This document shows, piece by piece, positions 17,729-27,706 of a DNA stretch of 64,000 bases. Numbering within the stretch: position 1 is the stretch's first letter; every line of letters starts with the position of its first letter. The notes beneath the pieces are model-generated. The model was not told the origin of the DNA. It did no database searches and saw nothing but the letters and a program-made list of their open reading frames with translations. This stretch comes from Lachnospiraceae bacterium M18-1 (GTDB taxonomy: Bacteria > Bacillota > Clostridia > Lachnospirales > Lachnospiraceae), in assembly GCA_000403295.2 (NCBI GenBank), contig KE159611.1:559849-623848 (forward strand), read 5' to 3'. The translations under genes were made by a program, and so were the position numbers.

Positions 17729-19879
17729 TTATAAAACGATATCGTCAATTTTCTTATAGTTCTTCATGTCATAAGACTCTATTGTATTTCCTGCCACCAG
17801 GTACAGCCTGCTGCCGGAATATACAGCCCGGGCGTTCCATGCATATCCGCTCAGTTCACGCTCGAAAAGGCATTCAAACCCATTTTCCCCGTAGGTGAAG
17901 ATAACATAGCGCATCACGTCCCCGTCCACACGGAATCCGATCAGGTTCTTTTCCACATCCACAAACGCCGCTTTATAATCATAAAATACATCCGAGGAAT
18001 ACGTATTTTCCAGCACGTATTTCTCCGTTTCCGTAACATTTTCCGGATCTGAGATATCGAACATGGAGATCTTCACACCCTCCGTCACAGTCCCCGTCTC
18101 ATCTACATCCATGCCGATTCCAAGGAGCTTCCCTTCTCCGTAAGGATGCAGGTATTCCGAGAAGCCCGGTATCTTCAGCTTACCCAGGATCTCCGGATGT
18201 TCCGGGTCTGACAGATCCACCGAAAACAGCGGATCCATCTGCCGGAATGTGACAAAGTACCCGATATCGCCCATAAATCTTGCGGAGTAAACCGTCTCAT
18301 CCTCTGCCAGGCCTTCGATCCGGGACAGTTCTTCCAGATTCTCATCCAGAATATAAAGGGAATTTGTATCTTTTGCCGCCTGCTCCGGTTCCGCCTCTTC
18401 CGCAAGCCCAAACAGCCGCGGCTCAATTCCGTTATCAGAGGAGAGCGGGGTCACGGTCACGACCAGCCGGAGGTTACCCTCATATTCGTCAATACTGAAC
18501 GAATCGTTGAGCGTTCCGTCCACTTCTGTCTGTCCGACGGCTGCAAGCTTTCCGTCCTTGTAGGAAATCTTCCGGATACAGGTCCTGGATACATCCTGCC
18601 GGGAACTGCCGCCGCCCGCCAAAGGCATGATGCCGTAGTTGCCGTAATCGCTCTCGCAGATGTATATATTTTCTCTGCTCACATAGCACATCCCCGCACT
18701 TCCGAAGACAGCCTTTGTATCCACCTTTTTCTCCGGATCCTTGATGGAAAATGCAGAGATGATCGTGTATTTTTCCGCCTGGGCGCCCATAGGCATCAGA
18801 ATGTCCCCGCTTTCGATCCGCTTTCCCTGCACTGTCGGGATATATCCGTCCCGGTCCGTCCTGGAGCTGTAGATCTCCGCGTAAAAATCACTGAACAGAT
18901 ATACATAGTCCCCGGATACCCGCATGGTGTTATAATTCCCGCTCTGTGAGATCTTACCTATGGACTTCGGTTTTCCCGGCTTACTGATGTCAAATGTCTC
19001 TGCAACCGCATACTGCAGATAGCGCCCGCCGTATTCCCCTGTGGACACATCGCCCTGATCCCGGTATTCCGACTGGCTGTACACCGCAATGAGGCGGTCG
19101 CCCTTTACAAAAATCTCGGAAACATAACATTCCTGATCCAGTCGGATGGTGCTTAAATGCTCCATCTCTTCCTTTTCAATGCCGACGATCTGAATCTGCT
19201 GGTTATTCACGATATACAGCCGTTTTCCGTCTGTTTTTACAATATCTGCTTCCCCAACCCCTTCTTCCCGGATGTTGGTATCCGAATAGCCGGAGGCTCC
19301 GCCTGATTCCATAGCCATATCGTCTGAAGCCGCAGTGTCCGCGGCCGAGCTTTCCATTTTCGCGGTTCCGCCGCTCATCCCGCCGTCCGCGCTGTCCATC
19401 ACCGCATACTCCTCCGCGGTGCTCTGCATCTCCTGTATCCGTTTATTTTCCGCTTCGATATACTCATAGACCTCATCATAGTTCTTTGCGGTTTTGATAT
19501 CTGTTACTTCAAAGGGTTCTCTGGCCCTGGCACTGTCCTGCTCCCCGGCCGCGCTGCTTTTGGAACTGTCTGCCGGCGATTCCGCTGCTCCCTCCGCAGA
19601 GCCGGCTGCCCCGCTGTCTGCCGCCATCTGTAACTCTTGCTTGTCCGACTTGGTACCTGTACTAAAATCAAATCCTCCTGTCCCGGCAACAGCCGTACCG
19701 ATGACCAGCAGGCCGCAGGCCGCTGCCGCTGCGATCTTTCCATAATATCGATTTCTTTTTTTCCGTGCCCTGGATTCCAGCAGATGCTCCATCTGTTCCG
19801 GCTCTAAAGAATCCGGAATTTTTATATTTTCACTCTGCGCTTCCACAAGCTTCTTCAAATCTTTCTCATCCATACTCAT
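17729..19879 (-). CDS. Membrane-anchored beta-propeller domain protein (COG4880 type)
   Basis: A 716-residue protein. The N-terminal 45 residues are cytoplasmic, one helix follows (about 46-65, KIAAAAACGLLVIGTAVAG), then a Ser/Ala/Asp-rich linker, and from about residue 195 a long beta-propeller domain (GEADIVKTDGKRLYIVNN, then VSGDYVYLFSD). The family is a secreted beta-propeller group. It is encoded 120 bases downstream of an ECF sigma gene on the same strand, and the short cytoplasmic tail suits an anti-sigma role with the propeller as sensor; this is inferred from context. Confidence 0.82.
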   Translation of the reverse strand: MSMDEKDLKKLVEAQSENIKIPDSLEPEQMEHLLESRARKKRNRYYGKIAAAAACGLLVIGTAVAGTGGFDFSTGTKSDKQELQMAADSGAAGSAEGAAESPADSSKSSAAGEQDSARAREPFEVTDIKTAKNYDEVYEYIEAENKRIQEMQSTAEEYAVMDSADGGMSGGTAKMESSAADTAASDDMAMESGGASGYSDTNIREEGVGEADIVKTDGKRLYIVNNQQIQIVGIEKEEMEHLSTIRLDQECYVSEIFVKGDRLIAVYSQSEYRDQGDVSTGEYGGRYLQYAVAETFDISKPGKPKSIGKISQSGNYNTMRVSGDYVYLFSDFYAEIYSSRTDRDGYIPTVQGKRIESGDILMPMGAQAEKYTIISAFSIKDPEKKVDTKAVFGSAGMCYVSRENIYICESDYGNYGIMPLAGGGSSRQDVSRTCIRKISYKDGKLAAVGQTEVDGTLNDSFSIDEYEGNLRLVVTVTPLSSDNGIEPRLFGLAEEAEPEQAAKDTNSLYILDENLEELSRIEGLAEDETVYSARFMGDIGYFVTFRQMDPLFSVDLSDPEHPEILGKLKIPGFSEYLHPYGEGKLLGIGMDVDETGTVTEGVKISMFDISDPENVTETEKYVLENTYSSDVFYDYKAAFVDVEKNLIGFRVDGDVMRYVIFTYGENGFECLFERELSGYAWNARAVYSGSRLYLVAGNTIESYDMKNYKKIDDIVL

Positions 19880-19999
19880 ATTAAGCGTCTCCTTCCTATC
19901 ATTTTGTCGGACAATATCCGCCTGTCCCGCAGGACATGTACTATGAGATTCCTTTCGGACATCCCTGCGCCTTCTGCCGGATTCCCCGTATCTGTCATC

Positions 20000-20512
20000 T
20001 CAGATCAGGATCTGACGGAGCTTGTCCATGGCGCGTGCCTTCCGTGAACGCACTGTCGCCGGGTTCATCCCCAGCATCCTGCCGATCTCCGCACTGGCAT
20101 AGCCTTCCAGCACGGAACAGGCCACAATGATCCGGTCCTCTTCGTCCAGCTTCATAAAAGCCGCCCTGACGTCACAATGTCCCGCATGATCCTGCACTTC
20201 GGCCGCCAGGTTTTCCGGCAGTTCTTCCATCCTCGGTATGTTTTTTAATTTTCTCCTGCACTGATTCGCCAGTATCGTAAAGATCCAGCTCCGAAAAGAT
20301 TCTTCCTTTTTCAGCTTGTGGATATTCTCATACGCCGCGATCACCGCCTCACTAACTGCGTCCTCCGCGTCCTGGGGATGTTTCATTGTGTACAGTGCAA
20401 ACCGGTACAGCTCCTTGTATATCCGCGCGTACAGCCCCGAAAATGCCTTCGCATCCCCGCGCTGTGCTCTTCGGATCAGGACCAGTTCCGAACTATCGTT
20501 GTAATCATACAT
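20000..20512 (-). CDS. ECF-type RNA polymerase sigma factor
   Basis: A 170-residue sigma-70 family protein with region 2 (SGLYARIYKELYRFALYTMKHPQDAEDAVSEAVIAAYENI) and region 4 (LDEEDRIIVACSVLEGYASAEIGRMLGMNPATVRSRKARAMDKLR). A strong GGAAGGAGGGG site precedes the ATG. The beta-propeller membrane gene follows and probably encodes its regulator. A candidate self-recognised promoter lies upstream at 20576-20603. Confidence 0.92.
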   Translation of the reverse strand: MYDYNDSSELVLIRRAQRGDAKAFSGLYARIYKELYRFALYTMKHPQDAEDAVSEAVIAAYENIHKLKKEESFRSWIFTILANQCRRKLKNIPRMEELPENLAAEVQDHAGHCDVRAAFMKLDEEDRIIVACSVLEGYASAEIGRMLGMNPATVRSRKARAMDKLRQILI

Positions 20513-20575
20513 CCGCTCCCCCTCCTTCCAAATCCAGCATGCCTTCTGTTTCTCACCAACGTGGTGATATAAATA

Positions 20576-20603
20576 AGAGTATAAAAAATGAGAAATTGTT
20601 GCA
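20576..20603 (-). promoter_or_regulatory. Candidate ECF promoter of sigma/beta-propeller operon
   Basis: On the minus strand TGCAAC (20598-20603) and TACTCT (20576-20581) are separated by 16 bases, about 65 bases upstream of the sigma gene. The AAC core with 16-base spacing matches the general ECF pattern. Confidence 0.45.
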
Positions 20604-20749
20604 AATTTTTTAATTCATTCCCTGGTCAGCCATAAGCCGCATCTTCTAATATCTGCTGACTCCATAATTATATGTATTTACTCATAGAATATCAACATAC
20701 AAATGGATATTTCATGAAATATATAACAAAACGAAGTTTTACGAAAGTA

Positions 20750-20779
20750 TTGAAAATCTCTTGCTTCTCATGTTATACT
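20750..20779 (+). promoter_or_regulatory. Sigma-A-type promoter of the chemoreceptor gene
   Basis: TTGAAA (20750-20755) and TATACT (20774-20779) with an 18-base spacer lie 70 bases upstream of the chemoreceptor start. The rest of the 337-bp divergent gap (20513-20849) shows no further signal beyond the ECF promoter on the other strand. Confidence 0.55.
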
Positions 20780-20849
20780 AAGCAGAAAGGGAATGAATCC
20801 GAAAAAATAATTGATTTCCCATACTTCATTAACGAAAGGATGTACATTT

Positions 20850-22499
20850 ATGCGAAAAAGTATTAAAACAAACGTCGGGATCCGGGTGATTGCGGCACTC
20901 GCATCCGTAATTCTCTTCAGCAGCGTAATGACAGTAAACATTTTCCGCATTAAAAATATGCAGGCCGATAATGCGGATGTCAACAACTTGCTGTACACCG
21001 TACAGACTGCTGAGACAGCCCATTACAAATGGTCCAGCAACTTGAGCAATGCCCTGTATGCCGATACCGAATTTACCGGCAGTACCGACCCGACCACCTG
21101 TGTTCTCGGGAAGTGGATCTACAGCGGTGAGAACATTGAGGATGCCGATGTTCTGGCGCTGCGCGACAAGATAGAGCCTCTCCACAAGGAGCTGCACGAA
21201 TCCGCCATCCAGGTACTGGATCAAATGAAAACCAGCCCGACCCAGGCCCAGGCCTACTATCAGAACACGATTCTCTCCAACCTCAGCACGCTGGTAGGAT
21301 TTTTGGATGAGATCGTTGCGGACTGCACCCAGAAGAGCCAGGAGAGCACCACACAGATGCGGCAGATGATCCTCACGATGAATATTTTATGCGGGGTCTG
21401 TCTGGTCCTTGCGCTTGCGTGTCTGATCAGCCTTGTGTTATATGTTCTGAAGCATATTGTAAAGCCGATCATAGTCATTACTGAACAGAGCCGTCCTCTT
21501 CAGGAAGGAGATCTGGAATTTGAACTGGATTACCACGCGGAGAATGAACTGGGCGACCTGGCGACAACCCTGAGAAAGTCCATGGGCCTGATCCACGATT
21601 ATGTTGAGGATCTGAACCGGATCATGGAACAGCTTTCACGGGGCAATTTCAATGTCTCTACGACCGCGCCTTTTATCGGTGATTTCCGCTCCATCGAGAT
21701 GTCGCTGAACAGCCTGACCTCCACCCTGTCCGGAACCATGTCCAACATCCTTCGGGCGGAAAAGATGGTATCCGGCAATGCCGAGCAGTTATCCAGCAGT
21801 TCCCAGACATTGTCCCAGGGTGCAACCCAGCAGGCAAGCGCCGTGGAAGAGTTGTATGCTACTCTTGAAGAACTTTCCCGCAATGCGGACCGCAATGTGG
21901 GCGTTGCCCACAAAGCTCAGGAGAATGCCCGTCTCACCGGAGAGCAGGTATCCATCAGCAGCCAGCAGATGGAACAGATGGTTCAGGCAATGGAAGATAT
22001 CAGCGAATCTTCCCAGCAGATCGGCAACATCATTGCTACGATCGAGAATATCGCATTCCAGACCAATATCCTGGCTTTGAATGCGGCAGTAGAGGCTGCC
22101 CGCGCAGGAGAAGCAGGAAAAGGCTTTGCTGTAGTATCCGATGAAGTGCGGAACCTGGCAGCCAAGTCAGATGAAGCAGCTAAGGCTACGAAGGATCTGA
22201 TTGAAAATTCCGTCCTGACGACGGCACGCGGAACCGAAATTGTCGGAAAAGTTTCCGCATCACTGAAAAAGACGCTGGAACTGGTAGAACAGTCCAACGA
22301 AGCGATACATACGATTGCAGACGCCATCCAGGGCGAAGCAGATTCCATTTCACAGGTTACCGAAGGAATCGGACAGATCTCTACCGTTGTCCAGTCCAAT
22401 TCAGCCAGCAGTGAAGAATCTGCGGCAGTCAGTGCAGAGCTTTTTGAACAGGTTCATATGCTGGAAGCACAGACAGAGAAGTTTAAGCTGAAACGTTAA
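20850..22499 (+). CDS. Methyl-accepting chemotaxis protein with extracytoplasmic CZB-like domain
   Basis: A 549-residue chemoreceptor. Helix 1 (about 11-30) and helix 2 (about 170-192) enclose an outside domain carrying a CZB (zinc-binding) pattern: His58 in TAHYKW, Cys84 in [10 protein letters not shown], and His112/His116 in [16 protein letters not shown] segment follows and then the signalling hairpin with the conserved tip [35 protein letters not shown]. Start at 20850 (AAAGGA nine bases upstream) rather than 20811, so that the helix is near the N-terminus. CZB domains bind zinc and report on zinc or oxidants; most described ones are cytoplasmic. Confidence 0.88.
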   Translation: MRKSIKTNVGIRVIAALASVILFSSVMTVNIFRIKNMQADNADVNNLLYTVQTAETAHYKWSSNLSNALYADTEFTGSTDPTTCVLGKWIYSGENIEDADVLALRDKIEPLHKELHESAIQVLDQMKTSPTQAQAYYQNTILSNLSTLVGFLDEIVADCTQKSQESTTQMRQMILTMNILCGVCLVLALACLISLVLYVLKHIVKPIIVITEQSRPLQEGDLEFELDYHAENELGDLATTLRKSMGLIHDYVEDLNRIMEQLSRGNFNVSTTAPFIGDFRSIEMSLNSLTSTLSGTMSNILRAEKMVSGNAEQLSSSSQTLSQGATQQASAVEELYATLEELSRNADRNVGVAHKAQENARLTGEQVSISSQQMEQMVQAMEDISESSQQIGNIIATIENIAFQTNILALNAAVEAARAGEAGKGFAVVSDEVRNLAAKSDEAAKATKDLIENSVLTTARGTEIVGKVSASLKKTLELVEQSNEAIHTIADAIQGEADSISQVTEGIGQISTVVQSNSASSEESAAVSAELFEQVHMLEAQTEKFKLKR

Positions 22500-22530
22500 G
22501 CCAGCAGGGTTTACAGAAAATTATGGTCAT

Positions 22531-22564
22531 ACAGAAAAGCTGCCTCCGGCAGCTTTTCTGTTTA
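22531..22564 (+). terminator. Terminator after chemoreceptor gene
   Basis: ACAGAAAAGCTGCC pairs with GGCAGCTTTTCTGT around a short loop, ending in TTT, 31 bases after the stop codon. Confidence 0.88.
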
Positions 22565-22574
22565 CGATGGTATG

Positions 22575-22607
22575 AAAAAGGACGGTCAGATCGAACCGTC
22601 CTTTTTA
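22575..22607 (-). terminator. Terminator after YbhJ-type hydratase gene
   Basis: AAAAAGGACGGT pairs with ACCGTCCTTTTT around TCAGATCGA. The A run on the plus strand forms the U tract for the minus-strand hydratase gene that ends at 22633. Confidence 0.85.
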
Positions 22608-22632
22608 TATGCTTTCTTCCAGCCGGAATTTT

Positions 22633-24900
22633 TTATCCTCTGTAATAATTGATCAGGCATCCTTTCAGGATGATCTCCCTCTCTGCGTCGGTCATTTCCC
22701 CGAGCTTTAATTCTATTTCCTGCAGTTCCTCTTTCACCACAAATGCCTTCACCGTACTCTGCTTTTCTTCGATTACCCTGCGCACCTGCGGGATGAACAG
22801 ATAGTCTCCGTTTTTGAACGGAAGCGCCTCATGATCCGCCTCTGTCAAAAGCGGAAGCATCCCCCAGTTGATCAGGTTGGAGCGGTAACGCTTGGTTGCA
22901 TACTCGTTGGCGATATTTGCCCAGCCGCCCAATACTTTCTGGCAGGACGCTGCCTGCTCCCTGGCAGAGCCGTCTCCCGGCTTCACCGCGAAGATGGTGC
23001 TTCCCACGCCGATATTGCCTTTGCCTGTTTCCGGAAAATCCTTTTGGATCACAGCCATCACCGGCTTTAACTCTTCCAGCACATCCAGCGGGCATGTGCC
23101 TGCCTCGATGGCCTTCTGCGCCGCCTGCACTTCCTTGGCGCGTCCCACATAAGCCGGGTCCTTTCTGGACAATGCAAATTCCGCCAGCCCCAGCGGATTG
23201 GAGCGATAGGAAGAGGTCTCGCCGGAGGGGATCAGCTCGTCCGTAGTCGTGACCGGATCATGAATCTCCGATACCACCTTCAGGATCAGGTTCTCCGGCA
23301 GTGCAGACATAGCCGGCCAGTCCTTGATGTTTGGCCCGAACTGGATCTCCACGGCAGGATCTGCCTCGCCCTTGCTGTCAAATACCCGGTTTTCGTAAAT
23401 GCTCCTGTCGAAGTGGTATTTCTGTCCTTTGTACTCTACATCCAGCGCCGTAGCCGGTGTCAGGAAGCCCTGGTTCGCTGCCGTCGCTGCAATGGACCGT
23501 GCATCCATCAGCGCCACTGAGGAAATCTGTCCGCTCTGCAGCTTGGAGCCCTCCCGGTTGGGGAAGTTCCTGGTAGAATGGCGGATGGACAGCGCATTGT
23601 TGGCCGGAGTATCTCCTGCACCGAAGCAGGGTCCGCAGAACGCCGTCTTAACGATAGTTCCTGCCCCGATCAGATCCGCAACCGCTCCGTTTTTCACAAG
23701 CTCCATATATACCGGAGTGCTGGCCGGATAGACGCTGAACGTAAACGCTCCGGAACCGATATTCCTGCCCCGGATGATATCCGCCGCCGCACAGATATTT
23801 TCAAATCCGCCGCCGGCGCATCCTGCAATGATCCCCTGTTCTACATATAGTTTTCCGTCAACGACCTTGTCCTGCAGGCTGTAATCCACCGCGCCGCCCA
23901 GGCTCACCAGAGCCTTCTGCTCTACGTCGTGGAGGATATCCTTTAAGTCGGCGTTCAATTCCTCGATCGTATATACATTGCTGGGATGGAACGGCATCGC
24001 GATCATCGGCTTGATCTCGCTCAAGTTGACATAAACCATACCGTCATAATATGCACATGCCCCCGGATTCAGTTCCTTATAATCCCCGCTTCTTCCGTGG
24101 ATCTCATAGAACTCCTGGATCTTCTCATCCGTTGCCCAGATAGATGACAGGCAGGTCGTCTCCGTGGTCATCACATCCACGCCGATCCGGAAGTCTGCGC
24201 TCAGTTTGTGCACGCCGGGTCCCACAAATTCCATTACCTTATTGTTTACATAACCATTTCCAAAAGTCGCGCCGATGATCGCCAGGGCTACGTCCTGGGG
24301 ACCGACTCCCTTCATCGGCTCACCGTCCAGATAAATGCCTATCACCCCCGGCATCTTGATATCATATGTCTTGTTCAGAAGCTGCTTCACAAGCTCCGGT
24401 CCGCCCTCGCCCATAGCCATGGTGCCCAACGCGCCGTAACGGGTATGGCTGTCAGATCCAAGGATCATCCTGCCGCCGCCTGCAAGCATCTCGCGCGCGT
24501 ACTGGTGGATGACTGCCTGATGAGGAGGCACATAGACTCCGCCGTATTTCTTCGCGCAGGTCAGTCCGAACATGTGGTCGTCCTCGTTGATCGTACCGCC
24601 CACCGCGCACAGGGAATTGTGGCAGTTTGTCAGCACGTAGGGGATCGGAAACTTCTCCAGCCCCGAGGCCCGCGCCGTCTGGATGATTCCCACGAACGTG
24701 ATATCATGGGAGGTCAGCTTGTCAAACTTGATCTGCAGGTTTTCCATATTTCCTGAGGTGTTGTGGTCACGCAGGATGCCGTAAGCCATCGTCTGCTGCG
24801 CCGCCTCCTCCTTCGAAAGCGGAACCTGCACGCCGTCTGTGTCTTCGATAATATCTGTGCCATTCAGCAGATATACTCCATTGTCGTATAGTTTCATCAT
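22633..24900 (-). CDS. Aconitase-superfamily hydratase (YbhJ type)
   Basis: A 755-residue protein whose length and sequence match the YbhJ/putative-hydratase branch rather than AcnA, AcnB or LeuCD. Iron-sulfur ligands fit [15 protein letters not shown] (two cysteines) plus the cysteine in [10 protein letters not shown]. The active-site segments [14 protein letters not shown] and [14 protein letters not shown] are present. The C-terminal swivel domain (about 590-740) contains [16 protein letters not shown]. It should interconvert hydroxy-tricarboxylates or a related hydroxyacid through dehydration, but the substrate of this branch is not established. AAGGAGGAG precedes the ATG. Monocistronic. 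Confidence 0.82.
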   Translation of the reverse strand: MMKLYDNGVYLLNGTDIIEDTDGVQVPLSKEEAAQQTMAYGILRDHNTSGNMENLQIKFDKLTSHDITFVGIIQTARASGLEKFPIPYVLTNCHNSLCAVGGTINEDDHMFGLTCAKKYGGVYVPPHQAVIHQYAREMLAGGGRMILGSDSHTRYGALGTMAMGEGGPELVKQLLNKTYDIKMPGVIGIYLDGEPMKGVGPQDVALAIIGATFGNGYVNNKVMEFVGPGVHKLSADFRIGVDVMTTETTCLSSIWATDEKIQEFYEIHGRSGDYKELNPGACAYYDGMVYVNLSEIKPMIAMPFHPSNVYTIEELNADLKDILHDVEQKALVSLGGAVDYSLQDKVVDGKLYVEQGIIAGCAGGGFENICAAADIIRGRNIGSGAFTFSVYPASTPVYMELVKNGAVADLIGAGTIVKTAFCGPCFGAGDTPANNALSIRHSTRNFPNREGSKLQSGQISSVALMDARSIAATAANQGFLTPATALDVEYKGQKYHFDRSIYENRVFDSKGEADPAVEIQFGPNIKDWPAMSALPENLILKVVSEIHDPVTTTDELIPSGETSSYRSNPLGLAEFALSRKDPAYVGRAKEVQAAQKAIEAGTCPLDVLEELKPVMAVIQKDFPETGKGNIGVGSTIFAVKPGDGSAREQAASCQKVLGGWANIANEYATKRYRSNLINWGMLPLLTEADHEALPFKNGDYLFIPQVRRVIEEKQSTVKAFVVKEELQEIELKLGEMTDAEREIILKGCLINYYRG

Positions 24901-24993
24901 GATATCATGCTCCTCCTTTATCCGGGTCTACTACTACGGTGGTTATTTTATCATGCGGTAAACTCTTTGTAAAGCAGGAAATACCAACCTTAT

Positions 24994-25140
24994 GTTACTG
25001 TTCACACCCTCGCCGGGTGCTCACAGCAACGAATCCGGCCTATTGAAAGTTGCCTTACAGCAAGAGGCCGGATTCAAGCCCCAGTACTGTACTTCCTGTG
25101 ACCGTGCAGCGTAGTGCACGGTCCAGGAGTGAACAGTAAC
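24994..25140 (+). mobile_element. Family I palindromic element, copy B (147 bp)
   Basis: Ends GTTACTGTTCACACCC and GAGTGAACAGTAAC. Three hairpins can be drawn: an end arm (GTTACTGTTC... CAGCAAC), a central arm (GAATCCGGCC to GGCCGGATTC) and a right arm (CCGTGCAGC to AGTGCACGG). Perfect 8-bp direct repeats AACCTTAT flank it (24986-24993 and 25141-25148), as expected for a target-site duplication. No coding capacity. It lies between the divergently placed ends of the hydratase upstream region and the DUF3810 gene. Confidence 0.85.
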
Positions 25141-25168
25141 AACCTTATCGCTTCTCATCTCTTTGGTT

Positions 25169-25205
25169 GTTACAGTTCACGGCCTGACCGGCCGCTCAAT
25201 GTAAC
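25169..25205. repeat. Solitary family I arm overlapping the end of the DUF3810 gene
   Basis: A 37-bp palindrome from GTTACAGTTCACGGCC to GTAAC, closely matching the right arm of copy E (GCGGCCGGCTAGGCCGTGAA). It contains the stop codon and the last nine sense codons of the DUF3810 gene, so part of the C-terminus (IERPVRP) is repeat-derived or the repeat arose there. No target duplication. Confidence 0.7.
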
Positions 25206-26343
25206 TCTCCGCATACGCAATGATCAGATCCACCATACGCCCATAGCTTTTCACGCCTTCACTCTGCCCGTTCGCTTTCAGGTATGTATCATTCACCTTG
25301 TCGGAGACTTCCGCAACCGCCCCATCGTAAGAATCCCAGAACCGGGAATTTTCCCGCAGGTCTGCTTCCGCCGCTTCGTCCAGCTCTTCCCGGACCTCCT
25401 GCCATTCCTCTGCCGCCGTCCTGCGGAGCGCATTCATACAATACACCCATCCCGTCAGATATCCACTGTATTCAAAGTCCTGTTTCCCGGCCCCGATACA
25501 CGCCAGAAACGCAATAAAGTTCGCTTCTTCCTCCTGCATAAATCCCCGCAGATGGGATAATTCATGGCACAGCGTAAAAGGGATATTATAATCAACCATG
25601 TCTGCATTATAGTTTGCTTCTACCGTAAATGGAGAATATACCCCGGACAGATTCTGATAAGACAGGATCTCCGATATACAGACCGGTTTCGGATGGGGAT
25701 AGTACCCCTTCAGATCCGGATAATCCTCCGCCAGTTTCTTCATGGCCTGCACAGCCATATCTCCCAATACCTGCAGGGGCATCTCACCGGGCGGGTCCGA
25801 TCCCCGGTCCTCCGCCCCAGGCATCGTCAGGATCATCTCTCCGCTGCCGCCGCGTTCCACCAGCCCCGCACGGGCATTCACCTCCTCCGTCAGCCACAGG
25901 CAGACGGCCTTTAATTCCTCAGCCGTATACTGTTCCGCCTCCAACCCGGACTTCTCCGAAAAAGATTCCCTCTGGTAATTCACTCCGCAGTTAACTGCAT
26001 ACAGACACATCAGCACCGACACTGTCAGAAATACTCCCGATGCCCACCGGAACGCATTCTCTCCTCCCTGCCCGAAGCGTACAGACTTCACAATCGTGCG
26101 CACTCCCGTCACGGGAAGCATGATCAGCAGCACGTATAATCCGATCTCCACAACTGAAAAAGGTGCCAGCCCCGTTACTCTCCCCACAACCGCTGTCAGC
26201 TTTTGATAGATATGTACCGCATACCACTCCGCAAATCCTGGTATTTGCCTTGCGCACACCATCAAAACCCCTGACACTGCAAAAAATACACATGCGGCAA
26301 ATAGTCTTCTTTCTGTTTTTCCCAGTTTCTTCTTTTCTTTCAT
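25177..26343 (-). CDS. DUF3810 membrane protein, putative metallopeptidase
   Basis: A 388-residue protein with three membrane helices (about 13-32, 62-82 and 101-120) and a C-terminal domain carrying a zinc-peptidase-like motif, CHELSHLRGFMQEEEANF (His260, Glu261, His264, with acidic residues eight to nine positions on). DUF3810 proteins share this gluzincin-like layout; no substrate is known. The stop codon lies within a family I repeat arm (25169-25205), and a complete copy of the element sits just beyond. The gene is monocistronic. Confidence 0.82.
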   Translation of the reverse strand: MKEKKKLGKTERRLFAACVFFAVSGVLMVCARQIPGFAEWYAVHIYQKLTAVVGRVTGLAPFSVVEIGLYVLLIMLPVTGVRTIVKSVRFGQGGENAFRWASGVFLTVSVLMCLYAVNCGVNYQRESFSEKSGLEAEQYTAEELKAVCLWLTEEVNARAGLVERGGSGEMILTMPGAEDRGSDPPGEMPLQVLGDMAVQAMKKLAEDYPDLKGYYPHPKPVCISEILSYQNLSGVYSPFTVEANYNADMVDYNIPFTLCHELSHLRGFMQEEEANFIAFLACIGAGKQDFEYSGYLTGWVYCMNALRRTAAEEWQEVREELDEAAEADLRENSRFWDSYDGAVAEVSDKVNDTYLKANGQSEGVKSYGRMVDLIIAYAESYIERPVRP

Positions 26344-26586
26344 CTTATGTATCCGTCCTCAATCTTTTCTATCTAAGATTATAGCCGATTCTTTTGTTCT
26401 TCTCAATATGGCATCCACTGGAAACAAGGATTGTGAAAGACTAAATGAAAGTGCTGATCTGAATATAGAACTTGCAAAGGCGGGAATTTCGATAAAAGGA
26501 AGCTCTGATCACGGATAGACGCCGCTGAAATGCTTCCCTGAAATAGCTGTAACCTTAACCGGAATTTTTTCCATCTGTACGGTTGC
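26344..26586. other. Intergenic region with a short unassigned open frame
   Basis: The gap between the DUF3810 promoter side and repeat family II. A plus-strand frame at 26408-26518 encodes 36 residues (MASTGNKDCERLNESADLNI and on) with gene-like codons but no ribosome site. It could be a remnant of a lost gene. Nothing else is seen. Confidence 0.2.
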
Positions 26587-26730
26587 AATCCGAAGTCACA
26601 TTTTTATGCAATTTATTGCAATGAATATGTGACTTCGGATTAGCAGCCTACCTCATTAATGAGTAAAATGTGACTGCGTTAACTGGCACAAAAGTGCGAA
26701 GCACGGATTTTACGAATGAATGAGGTGGGT
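26587..26730 (-). repeat. Family II repeat, copy 1 (3' of uxuB)
   Basis: Starts just beyond the uxuB stop and, read on the minus strand, aligns over about 90 bases with 31939-32068 (shared CATTCG, GTGCTTCGCACTTTT-like hairpin, CTCATTAAT, CTAATNCG). It ends in a large hairpin AATCCGAAGTCACAT (26587-26601) with ATGTGACTTCGGATT (26627-26641). A second pair, CCTACCTCATT with AATGAGGTGGG, brackets the right part. No protein is encoded. Confidence 0.6.
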
Positions 26731-26760
26731 TGGATGCTCCTCTGTTATACGCGGTTCTGC

Positions 26761-27603
26761 CTATACCCCGGAATACGCCGCAAACCCCGCGTCGATCGGC
26801 AGCACTACTCCCGTGATCGCGCTTGCCGCCCTGTCGTCGCACAGGAAGAACACACCGCCCAGCAGTTCCTCGCTGTCTACAAACCGCCTGGTCGGCGTCC
26901 CGTTGAGTATCTTCTCTGAACGCGCCGTCGGCGTCCCATCCTCATTGAACAGCAGCGCCCGGTTCTGGTTGGACACCAGGAATCCCGGTGCGATCGCATT
27001 GCAGCGGATACCGGTTCCCGCGAAATGTGTCGCCAGCCATTGCGTAAAGTTGGAGATCGCTGCCTTCGCCCCGGAATAAGCCGGGATCTTGGTCAGCGGA
27101 ATATACGCGTTCATGGAAGAAATATTCAGGATACATCCGGATTTTTTCTCCACCATATCTTTTGCAAATGCCTGCGTCGGAAGCAGCGTCCCCTGGAAAT
27201 TCAGCTTAAATACAAAGTCCACGCCTCCTGCATCCAGATCAAAGAAGGTCTTCTGTCCTTCCTTTGCCTCATGCTGGTATTCATTGTCCGTAGTCGCCCT
27301 CGGGTTATTGCCGCCGGCACCATTTACCAGGATATCGCACGGTCCCAGGTCCTTCAATACCTGGGCATGGACCGCCTCCAGCGCCTCCGGCTCCAGCACA
27401 TTTGCCTTATAGCCCTCGCAGATGAAGCCTTCTGCCTTGCATTCCTCCGCCAGTTTCTTCACTGCATCCTCATTCAGATCCAGCGCAGCCACCTTCGCTC
27501 CCGCCTGCGCAAATGCTTTCGCCATCGTACCGCAGAGCACGCCGCCTGCACCTGTCACAACTACTACTTTTCCTGTAAAATCAATATTCAAAGGTAAATT
27601 CAT
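26761..27603 (-). CDS. uxuB: SDR-family oxidoreductase, probable D-mannonate oxidoreductase (fructuronate reductase)
   Basis: A 280-residue short-chain dehydrogenase with the cofactor motif VTGAGGVLCGTMAKAFA (glycine-rich loop near residue 15), NAG-type LVNGAGGNNPR, catalytic Ser and YxxxK in ISSMNAYIPLTKIPAYSGAKAA, and a C-terminal GVVLPIDAGFAAYSGV. It lies in a run with uxaC and uxuA, so reduction of D-fructuronate to D-mannonate is the likely reaction, as for Bacillus YjmF. Start at 27603 from GGAGG; the longer frame to 27648 is unlikely. Confidence 0.85.
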   Translation of the reverse strand: MNLPLNIDFTGKVVVVTGAGGVLCGTMAKAFAQAGAKVAALDLNEDAVKKLAEECKAEGFICEGYKANVLEPEALEAVHAQVLKDLGPCDILVNGAGGNNPRATTDNEYQHEAKEGQKTFFDLDAGGVDFVFKLNFQGTLLPTQAFAKDMVEKKSGCILNISSMNAYIPLTKIPAYSGAKAAISNFTQWLATHFAGTGIRCNAIAPGFLVSNQNRALLFNEDGTPTARSEKILNGTPTRRFVDSEELLGGVFFLCDDRAASAITGVVLPIDAGFAAYSGV

Positions 27604-27706
27604 TCTGCTCCTCCGATCTTCTCTTCTATCATAGCCTGTTCCTATCAAAAGTATATCCTTTTCTGCTTTTGTCTATCCTGTCCATGCTCCAAATTCTAAC
27701 TGCTTC

